Shown here in pieces: positions 15,141 to 25,364 of a stretch of DNA of 30,753 bases. Each line of letters begins with the position of its first letter. Positions within the stretch are counted from its first letter, which is position 1. The translations under genes and the position numbers were made by a program. Source of the stretch: an uncultured Eubacteriales bacterium (GTDB lineage Bacteria; Bacillota; Clostridia; Christensenellales; Christensenellaceae). The notes below the pieces were generated by a model. It searched no databases. It saw nothing but the letters and a program-made list of their open reading frames with translations, and was not told the DNA's origin. The DNA is taken from positions 1 through 30,753 of the forward strand of contig CAJJPW010000003.1 of assembly GCA_905193725.1 (NCBI GenBank). Reading direction: 5' to 3'.

Positions 15141-18100
15141 ATGCAGACCACATTTCTTTTGGGAAGAGCACAAAGCGGAAAGTCGCGATATATTTTAGAT
15201 AAGGTAAAAGTGGTAATCCAAAAAAGGCCGGAACAGATGGCCTATGTTGTGGTGCCAGAACAGGCCGCCCTGTTGACCGAGCAAAACATTTTGGAACACT
15301 CTGGACAAAGGGGATACTTAAATGCCAGAGTAATCAGCATGGAAAAGCTGATCCGCCTGCTGTTTGAGGAGATGGGTGGCAGAGACCAGGAGATGGTGGA
15401 TCGTCATGGCCTAGCGCTGAGGCTTTACGCTAGCTACCTAAAGGCAAAGCAGGAGTTCCATGTGTTAGGCGGAGAAAACCAGGAGTACGACTTGTTTCTG
15501 CAAATGGCAGATGCCATCATTCAATTAAAAAATGAACAGGTTCTTCCCCAGCAGCTGGAAGAGATAGCGGAAGAGGTTCCCTTAGAGTTGCTAAAAGCCA
15601 AACTTTTAGATATGGCTAAGCTATATCAGATGGGGGAGGCAGCGGCTATGCAGACCTTTGATGTGAGTAAAATGACACAGTATGTCCTGGAGAATCTGCA
15701 AGACAGCCCCTTTTTTGAAAATGCTCATATCTTCATCGATCAATATGACAGCTTTAGCCAGCTGGAATGCAATCTCATCGCCCAAATGGCCAAACAGGCC
15801 AAGTCCCTATGGATTGCTCTCACCTATGAGAGCGCACGGGAGCCGGATGCCCAGCTTTTTACCATGGGGGCGGAGTTAAAACAAAAATTGCAAAGGACAC
15901 TGGAAAAAAGTGGCGTGCCATATGCCGAAAGGACGCTGCACTTTCCCATAGTCAACCCCACTATGGCCCATCTGGAGAAAAATCTATATGCTTACCCCTA
16001 TCAAACACGAGATCTTGCCCAGCCGGATATTGCCATTTTAGAGGCGGGCAGTCGGAACCACGAGGTAGAGCAAGTGGCGCTTGCCATCAAAGGACTCATT
16101 GGCCAGGGGACGTCGCCTCAAAAAATTGGCATTCTATGCCCGGAGTATGAACAGTATGCCCCCATTTTAGAAAATGTGTTTGAAGAACAGGAGATCCCCC
16201 TGTATTTGGGCAGAAAGCGGAGGCTCAGCCAGTGCTTTGTCAGTGAATTTCTCCTGTCGGCGCTGGATATTGCCGCGGCCAAAAACCCAGGGATTTTCTT
16301 ATATATGAAGCACTTAAAATCGGGTATGCTGCCCCTATCCCCAGAACAGGTGTGTAGTCTAGAACAATATGTGAAAAAGTACGGCATTCGTGGCTATGAG
16401 ATGGCCAAAGAGCTCACAAGAGGAGAAGAAGAGGAAAGGGAGCAGGCGGAGCAGATTCGCCAGATCGCATTTGCCCCTCTATTTGAATTTGTGAAACAGG
16501 CCAGATCTGGCCAGACAATAGCAGGGCTGCTAGACTACTTTCGGCAAATCCACGGGGAGGAGACGCTCCAGACCTATATAGAGAAACTAAGGCAAATGGG
16601 CGCATTTGAGCAGGCAATCTTTTTTGAGCAGGTGTATGAGAAAACAGTAGAGGTTTTAGAAAGAGTACAAAAAATGACGGAGGGCATGGAGTTATCCGTT
16701 AAAGACCTGAGAGCTGTTGTGAGCTGTGGCATGGATGGTGTGCAGGTCTCCACCATTCCCTCTCTGGCCTGCCAAGTGAGTGCGGGGGATATTATGCAGG
16801 CGATTTTAGGGCAGCTGGAGTATCTTTTTATTCTGGGCCTCAACGATGGCATTTTGCCGGCGGGGCAGAAAACCCAGGGGATTTTTTCGGTGCAGGAATT
16901 GGAAATGCTCACCCAGCAGCACATTGGCATTGGCCAGATAGAGCGAGAAAAGGTGGAAAAGCTAAGCCTTTATCGGGCGATGAGCAGCGTGGAAAAGCAG
17001 CTGTTTTTGAGCTATGTGGGCGGAGAGCAACTGGACTTAGGCGGGCCCTCCTGGCTGATAGGCCGCATTCAGAACTTGTTTTGTGGAAATATTCCCGTGA
17101 ACCGCTCTTTACATGGGCCAGGGCTGGACAGAGGATATCGAGCGCTGGCAGGGGAGATCCGCCGGTATCTGGATTTTGGCGAGATGGCGCCTGATCTGCC
17201 AGCACTGCTAGGCGCGTATGAGAGGGAGGAACAGACCAAAGGGATCACAAATAAGCTGCTTGAGGCGGCACAGGAGAAAAACCAGCCCATTTCCCTCAAA
17301 AAAAGTCAGGCAAGGGACTTATATGGCTACGAGACCACCAGCATTTCCATGCTGGAAAAATACCGTTCCTGTTCGTATCGCCATTTTTTGACCTATGGGA
17401 TTAGGGCGAAACGGGAAAAAGAACTGGCAGAAGAGGGAGCGGATTTGGGCAGCTTAGTCCACGAGGTGATGGATCAGCTCACCAGATATGCCAAAAAAGA
17501 GGCGGGAGAACTGGGAAAACTGACGGACCAGCAAATTGACGCCTTTGTGGACAGCTATTTAGAGGAGAAAAGGGAGACTCACAACTACGGTTACTTCAAT
17601 GCCAGCAAGAAGAACGGCATGTTATTGCACACGGTGGCCCAAATGGTAAAACAGTCGGCACAGGCGGCAAAAAATCAAGTGCAGCACGTCCATGTATCGG
17701 CCAGCGAACAGCATATGCTCAGCAGCAAGGGGGACTTTTTTACAGTTACGCTAGAGGATGGAACGGTCATTCGCCTCAAGGGAATTATCGATAGAGTGGA
17801 TCAAATCCAATGGGAAGACAGGGAGTACATTCGGATCGTGGATTACAAGACATCTCAGCAGGATTTTGACTTTACCCGATTCTGCCATGGACTGGCCCTC
17901 CAACTGGTGGTGTATTTAAAATTTGCCGTAGAACAGTACCAAAAGGCAACGCGCAGTACGGTTTTGCCCTTCGGTGCGTTTTACTTTACCGTAAAGGGCA
18001 GTTATACCGACCAGGAAGATGGTATAGAAGAGGCGATTCAAAAAGAGTACAGAATGAACGGCTTTATGCTCAGCGAACCGCTGCTCCTACTGAGCACGGA

Positions 18101-18467
18101 GCAAATGCAGGAACCTGGGGCACTCTCTTCCATCAATATGCAGATTAAAAAGGATTTGACGGTGGCCAGCCGATATGCCAAACGGGTATTTACTGGGGAT
18201 CAGATGGAGAAGCTGTTTTTGCTGGCTCGTCAGATCGTGCAATCTACTGTAAAGTGCATCTATGAGGGCAAGTTGGAGATTCGGCCAGTGCAGGAAGCGC
18301 CAGATCGAACCAGCTGTACCTTCTGTGAATTTCGCAGCATCTGTAAATTCGACGTGTGTTATGAGGGCAACGACTTTGATATGCTAGAACTAGTGGATCA
18401 GGCGCAGATGCTCGGAAAGATGAATGAAGAAGTGCAAAGCCATCAGGCGGCGACGGAGGGAGAGTGA
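15141..18467 (+). CDS. addB: ATP-dependent helicase/deoxyribonuclease subunit B
   Basis: A 1108-residue subunit of the AddAB helicase-nuclease, the Firmicutes counterpart of RecBCD, which processes double-strand breaks up to Chi for RecA loading. The N terminus has a Walker A-type GRAQSGKS (8-15) and the AddB-typical VVPEQAALLTEQ. The C-terminal RecB-type nuclease has GIIDRVDQ and VDYKTS (around 900). An iron-sulfur cluster is expected from one Cys in the YRSCSYRHF region (about 743) and three in CTFCEFRSIC (about 1058-1067). Length is normal. An AGGAGG site precedes the ATG. It overlaps addA by four bases. Confidence 0.96.
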   Translation: MQTTFLLGRAQSGKSRYILDKVKVVIQKRPEQMAYVVVPEQAALLTEQNILEHSGQRGYLNARVISMEKLIRLLFEEMGGRDQEMVDRHGLALRLYASYLKAKQEFHVLGGENQEYDLFLQMADAIIQLKNEQVLPQQLEEIAEEVPLELLKAKLLDMAKLYQMGEAAAMQTFDVSKMTQYVLENLQDSPFFENAHIFIDQYDSFSQLECNLIAQMAKQAKSLWIALTYESAREPDAQLFTMGAELKQKLQRTLEKSGVPYAERTLHFPIVNPTMAHLEKNLYAYPYQTRDLAQPDIAILEAGSRNHEVEQVALAIKGLIGQGTSPQKIGILCPEYEQYAPILENVFEEQEIPLYLGRKRRLSQCFVSEFLLSALDIAAAKNPGIFLYMKHLKSGMLPLSPEQVCSLEQYVKKYGIRGYEMAKELTRGEEEEREQAEQIRQIAFAPLFEFVKQARSGQTIAGLLDYFRQIHGEETLQTYIEKLRQMGAFEQAIFFEQVYEKTVEVLERVQKMTEGMELSVKDLRAVVSCGMDGVQVSTIPSLACQVSAGDIMQAILGQLEYLFILGLNDGILPAGQKTQGIFSVQELEMLTQQHIGIGQIEREKVEKLSLYRAMSSVEKQLFLSYVGGEQLDLGGPSWLIGRIQNLFCGNIPVNRSLHGPGLDRGYRALAGEIRRYLDFGEMAPDLPALLGAYEREEQTKGITNKLLEAAQEKNQPISLKKSQARDLYGYETTSISMLEKYRSCSYRHFLTYGIRAKREKELAEEGADLGSLVHEVMDQLTRYAKKEAGELGKLTDQQIDAFVDSYLEEKRETHNYGYFNASKKNGMLLHTVAQMVKQSAQAAKNQVQHVHVSASEQHMLSSKGDFFTVTLEDGTVIRLKGIIDRVDQIQWEDREYIRIVDYKTSQQDFDFTRFCHGLALQLVVYLKFAVEQYQKATRSTVLPFGAFYFTVKGSYTDQEDGIEEAIQKEYRMNGFMLSEPLLLLSTEQMQEPGALSSINMQIKKDLTVASRYAKRVFTGDQMEKLFLLARQIVQSTVKCIYEGKLEIRPVQEAPDRTSCTFCEFRSICKFDVCYEGNDFDMLELVDQAQMLGKMNEEVQSHQAATEGE

Positions 18468-21400
18468 AAACCATGCAGTATACACAAAAACAGCAGGCTG
18501 CCATTGGGGAGCGAGGGAAAAACATCTTGGTTTCCGCTGCCGCAGGCTCGGGAAAGACCAGCGTGCTCAGTGAACGCATCGCCCGCTTGGTAGAACAGGG
18601 GGCGGACATCAAAAACATGCTGGTGTGCACCTTCACCAACTTGGCGGCAGGGGAGATGAAGGAGAGGATATACAGAAGGCTGATGGAGCTGGCAGAGCAA
18701 AAGGAGGATCCCAGATTATATGCCCAGGCAGAAAGGGCGCTGCAAGCGGATATCTGCACCATCCACAAGTTCACCATCTCTGTGATTCAACAAAACCTTC
18801 TGCTCACAGACCTGAAGACAAACGTGAGAATTGCGGTGGGCAAAGAGGTGGATATTTTAAAGGCCCAGGCCATGGAGCAGGCGCTAGAAGAGCTGTGTGA
18901 GCGGCAAGAGGAAGGCGTTTCCCAGCTATATGCCAAATACTGCAAGAAAGACGACCGACCCATCGTGCAGATGGCCATGCAGATATACAATTTTATCATG
19001 AGCAAAGAACACCCTTTAGAATGGCTGGAGCAGGCACAGCAGCTGAGCCCTCAAACTCAGGAGGAGTACTTTGGGGCATACCGGAGCCATGTGGTGCAGA
19101 TACTGTATCGAGCAAAGGGGGACTTTGAACAGTCCCTAGCACTGAGCAGCAAAAAGGGGTATGATGCACAGCGCCAGATCGATGAGGCTCATCTGGCACT
19201 CACAGAAGGGTGGCTGGAACTGGCGCGCCAGGGTGAGTTTGACGCGTTAAAATCCCAACTGGGCAGCGCCAAGTTTCGACCCATTGCCAGAGGTATCCCA
19301 GAAGAGGCGGACAAAAAGAAACTCTCGGGCTGGAAATCGGATGCCAAAAAACAGGTGGACAGTCTGCAAAACCTGATGACAGAGCAGGAACTTTTGGAGC
19401 AAATCAAAGGGGATTATGAGGAGGTCAAAGGGGATATCTGTGGGCTCACCAGCATCATTCATGGGTTCCACGAGGCATTTCAAAAGCTCAAACGGGAGAA
19501 AAACATCATCGACTACGATGACATGCTCCATATTGCCTATCAAATCCTGTCCAGCGGAGAGGGAAACTTTGATGTGGCAAAAAGCTATCAGCAGAAATAC
19601 GATTATATCTTCGTAGATGAGTATCAGGATACCAACGGCATTCAAGAGGCAATTTTACAGGCCATTAGCCGGGGGAACAACATGTTCATGGTGGGTGATA
19701 TGAAGCAGAGCATCTACAAATTTCGCCTGGCAGATCCGTCTATCTTTTTGGGAAAGGCCAAACAATATGGCACAGGCGAGGGACAGAGCAGGCTCATCAA
19801 CATGAACGAGAACTTCCGCTGTTCCAAAAGCGTGGTGGACTTTATTAACGGGTTGATGGGCAAAGTCATGTCACCCCAGGTGGGAGAAATCAGCTATGGC
19901 GTGGAAGAGGCGCTGGTTTGGTCGGGCAGAGAAAAGGGAGCGTGTAAGCTCAGCTTAGCCTTGGGCAAACGGGGAGCCTTAAAGGAGGAGACAGAGGCAG
20001 CCCTCATCGCCGGAGAAATCAAGGCCCTGTTGGGAAAAGATTTTTTTGACGAAAAAAGGGGGGAGACTCGCCCTCTGGCCTTTGGAGATTTTTGCATTAT
20101 CATGCGCACGGCAAATCGCCATGGGGAAGTGTACAAAAGGGTGTTGCAGCAGCAGGGGATTCCTGTGAGGACACTATTTGAAGCGCAGGAAGATGACCCC
20201 TATATTGAGGTGTTTGTCAATCTGCTCAGATTGGTGGACAATCCCTATCGGGATATTGAGCTGCTCAGCGTCATGCGTTCCTTTATTGGAGGCTTTGACG
20301 AGAGGGATTTTGCGCAGATTCGCCTAGTGGATGGAGAAAAGACTTTTGCACAGACGTTTTTCTCCAATGATTCTTTTGGAGATCCTGTGCTGGATCAAAA
20401 GGCCGCTAAGCTCAAAAACACCCTAAGTGAATTTTCCCTTTACGCACAGACACTGCCGGTGAAGGAGACGCTGCTGAAGATCAAGACGCTCACCCATTTT
20501 GACGCGTATTTATGTGCCCTGCCTGGAGGAGCAGTGCGCCTGGCTGCCTTTGATTCGTTTATTAAGATGTGTCTTAGCATCAACGACGATCGGATTGAGA
20601 ACTTTTATGCCTTTATCGAGTTCTTGCAGGAGTATAAGAAGAACATTGGCAAATACGTGGAGACAGTACAACTGGAAGAGGAGAGAGATGCGGTGCGCAT
20701 TCTCACCGTACACGCCAGCAAAGGGCTGGAGTTTCCCGTGGTGTTCGTCTCCCGTCTACAGGGGAAGTACAACACCAGAGATTTTGATAAGGAACTCCTC
20801 GTCCACGATACGATGGGCATAGGCATCAAGTGGAAAGATGTACAGCGCCATGTGGCAAAGGACACATGGCAGAGAAAGTTGATCGCCATGCGTCTAACGC
20901 AAGAACTAAAATCCGAGAGCTTACGGGTGCTGTATGTGGCCCTCACCAGAGCACGGCATACTCTGATTTTGACAGGTGTAGTAGATCAACTGCCAGATGA
21001 GATTCGCTATGGTAGGCCGCTAAGTGAGGAGGCGGTGCTATCCATGAACAACTGGCTGGATTTGGTGCTCCGGTGGGGCCGGGGAGAAAACCAGCTGGGG
21101 CCAGATGGACTATTGCCTTTGGAGATGCAAGGGGAAGAGCTAGGAGGGGAGATCGCAGAGGAAAAAGTTTCTTCTAATATAAATATACTCAAAAAAGCAG
21201 CAGAGGAATCGCAAGCAGATGCGCTAGCTAAAATCACATTTGTCAAAGTACCACGCACCATGACAGTGAGCGAGTTAAAGCAGAGTATGCAGACAAGGCA
21301 TTGGCTGATAAAAAGTGGAGATATGACCATGGACAGCCGGCGAGAAGATGCGATGGATGCCAAGGAACTTTGGCCGGTTCCCCAGTGGAGCGTTCAAGAA

Positions 21401-21958
21401 GAGCAGCGATCCCAAGATGTGTTGGAAGAACAGAGTGCAGCCCACGGCGTTGGGTGGAGCGCGACCCAAAGGGGCAGCGGGTTACACCGAGTATTGGAGG
21501 TTTGGAACTTTGCAGACCAGGATATCCCTATGCAAATAGAAAAGCTGTGGAAGGCGGGCAAGATCACCTCTTTAGAAAGAGACATCGCCCGAAAAGAGCT
21601 GCCTTTGCTAGAGTGGTTTTTACACAGCGATATGGCCAGGCGCATTGCCAGCAGTAAAAAAGTGCTCAGAGAGCAGCCCTTTAAGCTATGGGATGTGGCT
21701 AGCTCGTTTGGCTATGAGTCCCACGATAAGATCATAGTACAGGGGGTCATCGACCTGGCCTTTTGGGAACAGGGGGAAATCATACTGCTAGATCACAAGA
21801 CAGATCGAGTGGGGCAAGAGGCACTGGCAGAGAGGGTGGCCTATTACCGACCGCAGGTGGAGTATTATGCCAAGGCGTTACAGGAGATCACCGGCTGCCG
21901 GGTCAAGGAAAAACACCTCAATTTTATCAGCTGCAAAAAACTGGTGCATTTAGAATAA
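18464..21958 (+). CDS. addA: ATP-dependent helicase/nuclease subunit A
   Basis: A 1164-residue UvrD-type superfamily 1 helicase with a C-terminal RecB-type nuclease, the motor subunit of AddAB. Seen motifs are AAAGSGKT (Walker A, 25-32), DEYQDTN (Walker B, about 385), GDMKQSIYKFR, LTVHASKGLEFPVVF and VALTRARHTL. The nuclease has VIDLAFW (~1096) and the catalytic DHKTD (~1110). The start is GTG at 18464, overlapping the addB stop (GTGA), with GGAGGG three bases upstream. The ATG at 18473 is an alternative with longer spacing. Coupled translation with addB fits a heterodimer made in equal amounts. A terminator follows within ten bases of the stop. Confidence 0.96.
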   Translation: MKTMQYTQKQQAAIGERGKNILVSAAAGSGKTSVLSERIARLVEQGADIKNMLVCTFTNLAAGEMKERIYRRLMELAEQKEDPRLYAQAERALQADICTIHKFTISVIQQNLLLTDLKTNVRIAVGKEVDILKAQAMEQALEELCERQEEGVSQLYAKYCKKDDRPIVQMAMQIYNFIMSKEHPLEWLEQAQQLSPQTQEEYFGAYRSHVVQILYRAKGDFEQSLALSSKKGYDAQRQIDEAHLALTEGWLELARQGEFDALKSQLGSAKFRPIARGIPEEADKKKLSGWKSDAKKQVDSLQNLMTEQELLEQIKGDYEEVKGDICGLTSIIHGFHEAFQKLKREKNIIDYDDMLHIAYQILSSGEGNFDVAKSYQQKYDYIFVDEYQDTNGIQEAILQAISRGNNMFMVGDMKQSIYKFRLADPSIFLGKAKQYGTGEGQSRLINMNENFRCSKSVVDFINGLMGKVMSPQVGEISYGVEEALVWSGREKGACKLSLALGKRGALKEETEAALIAGEIKALLGKDFFDEKRGETRPLAFGDFCIIMRTANRHGEVYKRVLQQQGIPVRTLFEAQEDDPYIEVFVNLLRLVDNPYRDIELLSVMRSFIGGFDERDFAQIRLVDGEKTFAQTFFSNDSFGDPVLDQKAAKLKNTLSEFSLYAQTLPVKETLLKIKTLTHFDAYLCALPGGAVRLAAFDSFIKMCLSINDDRIENFYAFIEFLQEYKKNIGKYVETVQLEEERDAVRILTVHASKGLEFPVVFVSRLQGKYNTRDFDKELLVHDTMGIGIKWKDVQRHVAKDTWQRKLIAMRLTQELKSESLRVLYVALTRARHTLILTGVVDQLPDEIRYGRPLSEEAVLSMNNWLDLVLRWGRGENQLGPDGLLPLEMQGEELGGEIAEEKVSSNINILKKAAEESQADALAKITFVKVPRTMTVSELKQSMQTRHWLIKSGDMTMDSRREDAMDAKELWPVPQWSVQEEQRSQDVLEEQSAAHGVGWSATQRGSGLHRVLEVWNFADQDIPMQIEKLWKAGKITSLERDIARKELPLLEWFLHSDMARRIASSKKVLREQPFKLWDVASSFGYESHDKIIVQGVIDLAFWEQGEIILLDHKTDRVGQEALAERVAYYRPQVEYYAKALQEITGCRVKEKHLNFISCKKLVHLE

Positions 21959-21964
21959 AAGAGG

Positions 21965-21985
21965 TGGGGAAAAGTCCCCATTTTT
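21965..21985 (+). terminator. Intrinsic terminator after addA
   Basis: TGGGGA (21965-21970) pairs with TCCCCA (21975-21980) around AAAG, followed by five T. The last T is also the first base of a DnaA box. Confidence 0.85.
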
Positions 21986-22199
21986 GTGGATAACTTTGTG
22001 GATAACCCAAAGAAAGGTGCATATATAGAAGAGGCCTTTAGAGGAAAAAGATAAAATAAGAATGTAACAGTGAAGATGAAAATGGATTTTATCATAAAAT
22101 ATAGGATCACAGCAGGGTACAAAAATAAATTGGGTACATGGTGATTGAATGCAAGTTATCCACAATTTGTGTGGAAAACCTGTGGATTTGTGTGGATAA
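21985..22199. promoter_or_regulatory. Cluster of DnaA boxes between addA and cotH
   Basis: Four perfect copies of the 9-mer TTATCCACA or its complement: 21985-21993 (-), 21997-22005 (-), 22156-22164 (+) and 22191-22199 (-). TTTTCCACA (22170-22178, -) also fits the TTWTNCACA consensus, and a weaker box is at 22181-22189 (-). They form two groups flanking about 150 bases of AT-rich DNA without genes. Boxes within groups are 10-12 bases apart, about one helical turn. This pattern is typical of DnaA-binding regions: an origin element, a DnaA-titrating site or a DnaA-regulated promoter. The cotH promoter lies 46 bases beyond the last box. No dnaA or dnaN is in the window. Confidence 0.75.
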
Positions 22200-22244
22200 T
22201 AGGGAATATTTACAAAAGATTCATAAGTTACAAGGAATATTTTG

Positions 22245-22273
22245 TTGAGAAGTGTACTTAGGCATGGTACAAT
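22245..22273 (+). promoter_or_regulatory. Promoter of the cotH-VTC-DUF4956 operon
   Basis: TTGAGA (22245-22250), exactly 17 bases, TACAAT (22268-22273). Predicted start is near 22280, giving a leader of about 24 bases that contains GAGGAG (22288-22293). Confidence 0.7.
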
Positions 22274-22303
22274 GTTGAAAGTATATTGAGGAGTTGATCG
22301 ACT

Positions 22304-25297
22304 TTGAATAAAAAAGGCAAATTCATATTCATCATTATATGCGCGGCATTATTGGTGGGTGTTATCATATATGCAATCAATGACCAGGCAAAAAATGACA
22401 ATTTGGAGGGGCGAGAGGAAAAAGGTCTGCTGACCATTACTGAGGTCATGCCTTCCAATAAGGGAGTGCTCCCGGATGAAAAGGGAGAGTACCCCGACTG
22501 GATAGAGGTGTACAATCCAACAGATGATCCCATTAATCTCTCGGGTTATGGCCTTTCTGATGACAATCAGTCTTACGCCAAATGGGTGTTCCCGAACGTC
22601 GAACTGGCGCCCAAGAGCTATTATGTGGTCTATGCTTCAGGCACTGCATCGACTAGCGATACAGGAGGGTATCCTCATGCGGGCTTCAAACTCAAGTCGG
22701 CGGGGGAAACGGTGTATCTCACGAACACAAGGGGCCAATTAGTAGATAGTCTGGAATTTGGAAGCGTGGGTGCCAATCAATCTTATGCAAAGAACTTAGA
22801 GTCGGGAGAATGGGCAGTTACCGATATGCCCACACCGGGCTTTGAAAATACCGAGGCAGGATATGCGGCGTTTAAAGACAGCTTAAAGGTGGAGAATTCC
22901 CCGATTATCGTCACAGAAGTGATGTCCTCTAATGGCTCGACCTTGGCAGATTCGCTGGGCCTTTATGAAGACTGGATAGAGATCTATAATCGCTCGGATG
23001 AAACGGTAAACTTAGAAGGCTATGGGCTATCTGACGACCCTGATGATATGCTGGCGTGGAAGTTCCCGGCTGTGGAACTGGGGCCAGGCGAGTACCTGGT
23101 GGTCTTTGCATCGGGTCAGGATATTGCAGAGGGAGATGAGCTCCACACCAATTTCAGGCTCTCCTCTTATAAGGAGACAGTAGTGCTCGCCAATCAAAGA
23201 GGTTTAGAGCTGGATAGCGTATCTGTGCCCACCTTGAAATCCGATACCGTATATGCAAGGGAAGTCCTAGAGGACGGCTCTTATGGAGATAACTTTGGCA
23301 TTTCTGCCACCCCAACTCCTGGCTTGGTAAACACTATGGAGGGATTTCAGCAGTTTGAACAGAGCAGTGGATCCGTCCAGACAGGAGCCGTGAGCATTAG
23401 CGAAGTCATAACGGGAAACTCCCAATATGCACAGGAAAGCAATGGAGAGTATTATGACTTAATCGAACTGCACAACAACTCCTCCCAAGCGGTAGACATT
23501 TCTGGCTATTCCTTGACGACCAACCCCCAAAACCCCGCCATGTGGAGATTCCCCCAGGGAACGACCATTGAAGCAGGAGGATATCTCTTGGTACAGGCTT
23601 CAGGGCTGGGAGATACGGAAGAAGGGCAGGAGATGCAGAATGTGCACACCAACTTTAGGCTCAGTGGAGAAGGGGAAGTGCTAGCACTTTTTAACAGTCA
23701 AGACCAATTGCAAGACCGCCTATTTATCCCATCTCTGCCCCAGAATGTGTCCTATGGCAAAATGGATGGGCAAACGGGCTCTTATTACTTTGCCACTCCA
23801 ACACCTTTGGCGGCAAACCAAGATCCAAGCCTTGGGTATGCTGTAGCCCCCGAACTCTCACTTGAGGGGGGCCTATATGGGGGTACTCAAACGGTGAGTT
23901 TAAGTGCCACAGATGGGGAAATATACTACACTTTAGATGGCAGCACGCCGACCACTTCGTCTCAAAAATACACAGGGGCGTTGACCATTAGTGAGACGAC
24001 AAAGCTGCGCGCTAGAGTGTTTAAAGATGGCTATCTGCCCAGTACAACCACAACGGCTACCTATATCATCAACGACGATCACACCCTTCCTGTGGTTTCG
24101 CTGGTGACTGACGATAAATATCTGTTTAGCGAAGAAGAGGGAATTTACTATGGGGAGGAATTGGAGCACGGCGTGCCGGATCCAAACGCTAACTACTACC
24201 AAGACTGGGAAGTTCCTGCCCACTTTGAATACATGGAAGACGGGAAAACGGTGTTTTCACAGGATATTGGCCTAAAGATCTTTGGGGCGTATTCCCGCTC
24301 AGAACCGCAAAAATCCTTCTCCATATTTGCCAGAAGTGAATATGGCGAGGATACATTGGCCTATCCATTTTTTGATGATCTGCCATATCAGGAATACAAG
24401 TCCATCGTGTTGCGGTGTTCCGGCCAAGATCGATATATGACAAAAGTACGGGATGTGACCATGACCAGTTTGATGGGGGAAAACACAGATCTAGCGGTGC
24501 AAGCTTATAAGACCTGTGTGGTATACCTCAATGGAGAGTACTGGGGCGTATATCACATCAGAGAGAAGATCAACAAGTACTATCTCTCCCAGCATTATAA
24601 TGTGCCCATAGAGGATATCGATCTTTTGGTGGGCAATGGGACGGCCCTCGTCGGCAGCAATGAGGATTACAAAAAGATGCTGGAGTTTTTGGAGACCCAT
24701 TCTCTCAAGGACCCGGAAAATTATGAGTATATCAAAACCCAAATGGACGTGGAAAACTACATGGATTACGTCATTGCGGAAATCTACTTCTCCAATTCTG
24801 ATCTGGGAAATATCAAATTCTGGCGAGACCGCAATGGGGGCAAATGGCAGTGGATTTTGTATGACCTAGATTGGGGAATGTTTAAGCTGGATAGAGATGG
24901 AGTAGCCGCTCACTTAAATCCTGAAGGTATGGGCGTAAATCTGGGATTTTCTACCCTCATATTCCGCAGTCTCATTCAAAATGACGAATGGAAGCAGATG
25001 TTTTTAGAGCGGTTTGCCTATCATTTGGAAAACACCTTCTCTGAGGAAAAGGTGGTGGCTCGGGCTGACGAGATTACAGCGACGCTCATCGATGAGCTCC
25101 CCAGAGAAAAGGAGAAGTTCGGCGGCACTATGAGAAACTACGAGTTGCATATGCAGAGATTTAAGGAATATGCGGCCAAAAAGCCCACTGTCATCCTCTA
25201 TGAGTTGCAGACCAATCTGGGATTAAGCGATGATGAGATGATCGAGATCTTTGGGAAGACAGGCAAAAGTGCAGAGGAAGTCGGCTGGAGTTTCTAA
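22304..25297 (+). CDS. CotH-type kinase with three lamin-tail domains and a chitobiase-like domain
   Basis: A 997-residue protein starting at TTG (GAGGAG ten bases upstream). A basic N terminus and one hydrophobic helix (7-25) without lipobox make it a membrane-anchored surface protein. Three lamin-tail repeats follow (about 42-180, 200-340 and 362-500), each opening with ITEVM/SEVI-type strands, then a DWIEVYN-like segment, GYGLSDD and an HxxFxL-type end. A chitobiase C-terminal-type domain (about 515-590) carries YYTLDGSTPT. The CotH kinase domain (about 593-905) has GLKIFGAYSR (656-665), Lys670, NGEYWGVYHIREKIN (743-757) and YDLDWGM (853-859), likely including metal/catalytic Asp residues. 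In Bacillus, CotH phosphorylates spore coat proteins. The extra domains suggest cell-surface or polymer binding. The substrate is unknown. It is first in an operon with the VTC and DUF4956 genes. Confidence 0.88.
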   Translation: MNKKGKFIFIIICAALLVGVIIYAINDQAKNDNLEGREEKGLLTITEVMPSNKGVLPDEKGEYPDWIEVYNPTDDPINLSGYGLSDDNQSYAKWVFPNVELAPKSYYVVYASGTASTSDTGGYPHAGFKLKSAGETVYLTNTRGQLVDSLEFGSVGANQSYAKNLESGEWAVTDMPTPGFENTEAGYAAFKDSLKVENSPIIVTEVMSSNGSTLADSLGLYEDWIEIYNRSDETVNLEGYGLSDDPDDMLAWKFPAVELGPGEYLVVFASGQDIAEGDELHTNFRLSSYKETVVLANQRGLELDSVSVPTLKSDTVYAREVLEDGSYGDNFGISATPTPGLVNTMEGFQQFEQSSGSVQTGAVSISEVITGNSQYAQESNGEYYDLIELHNNSSQAVDISGYSLTTNPQNPAMWRFPQGTTIEAGGYLLVQASGLGDTEEGQEMQNVHTNFRLSGEGEVLALFNSQDQLQDRLFIPSLPQNVSYGKMDGQTGSYYFATPTPLAANQDPSLGYAVAPELSLEGGLYGGTQTVSLSATDGEIYYTLDGSTPTTSSQKYTGALTISETTKLRARVFKDGYLPSTTTTATYIINDDHTLPVVSLVTDDKYLFSEEEGIYYGEELEHGVPDPNANYYQDWEVPAHFEYMEDGKTVFSQDIGLKIFGAYSRSEPQKSFSIFARSEYGEDTLAYPFFDDLPYQEYKSIVLRCSGQDRYMTKVRDVTMTSLMGENTDLAVQAYKTCVVYLNGEYWGVYHIREKINKYYLSQHYNVPIEDIDLLVGNGTALVGSNEDYKKMLEFLETHSLKDPENYEYIKTQMDVENYMDYVIAEIYFSNSDLGNIKFWRDRNGGKWQWILYDLDWGMFKLDRDGVAAHLNPEGMGVNLGFSTLIFRSLIQNDEWKQMFLERFAYHLENTFSEEKVVARADEITATLIDELPREKEKFGGTMRNYELHMQRFKEYAAKKPTVILYELQTNLGLSDDEMIEIFGKTGKSAEEVGWSF

Positions 25298-25364
25298 CCA
25301 CAGTGTAAGACGATAAATTGCGCTTTGATCAAGCTGGAATGGAGGAAAATAGGGAGCGACAAAA

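Noticed and set aside
22115..22138. GGGTACA direct repeat between the DnaA box groups
   Set aside because: Only two 7-base copies; too short to call an iteron array.
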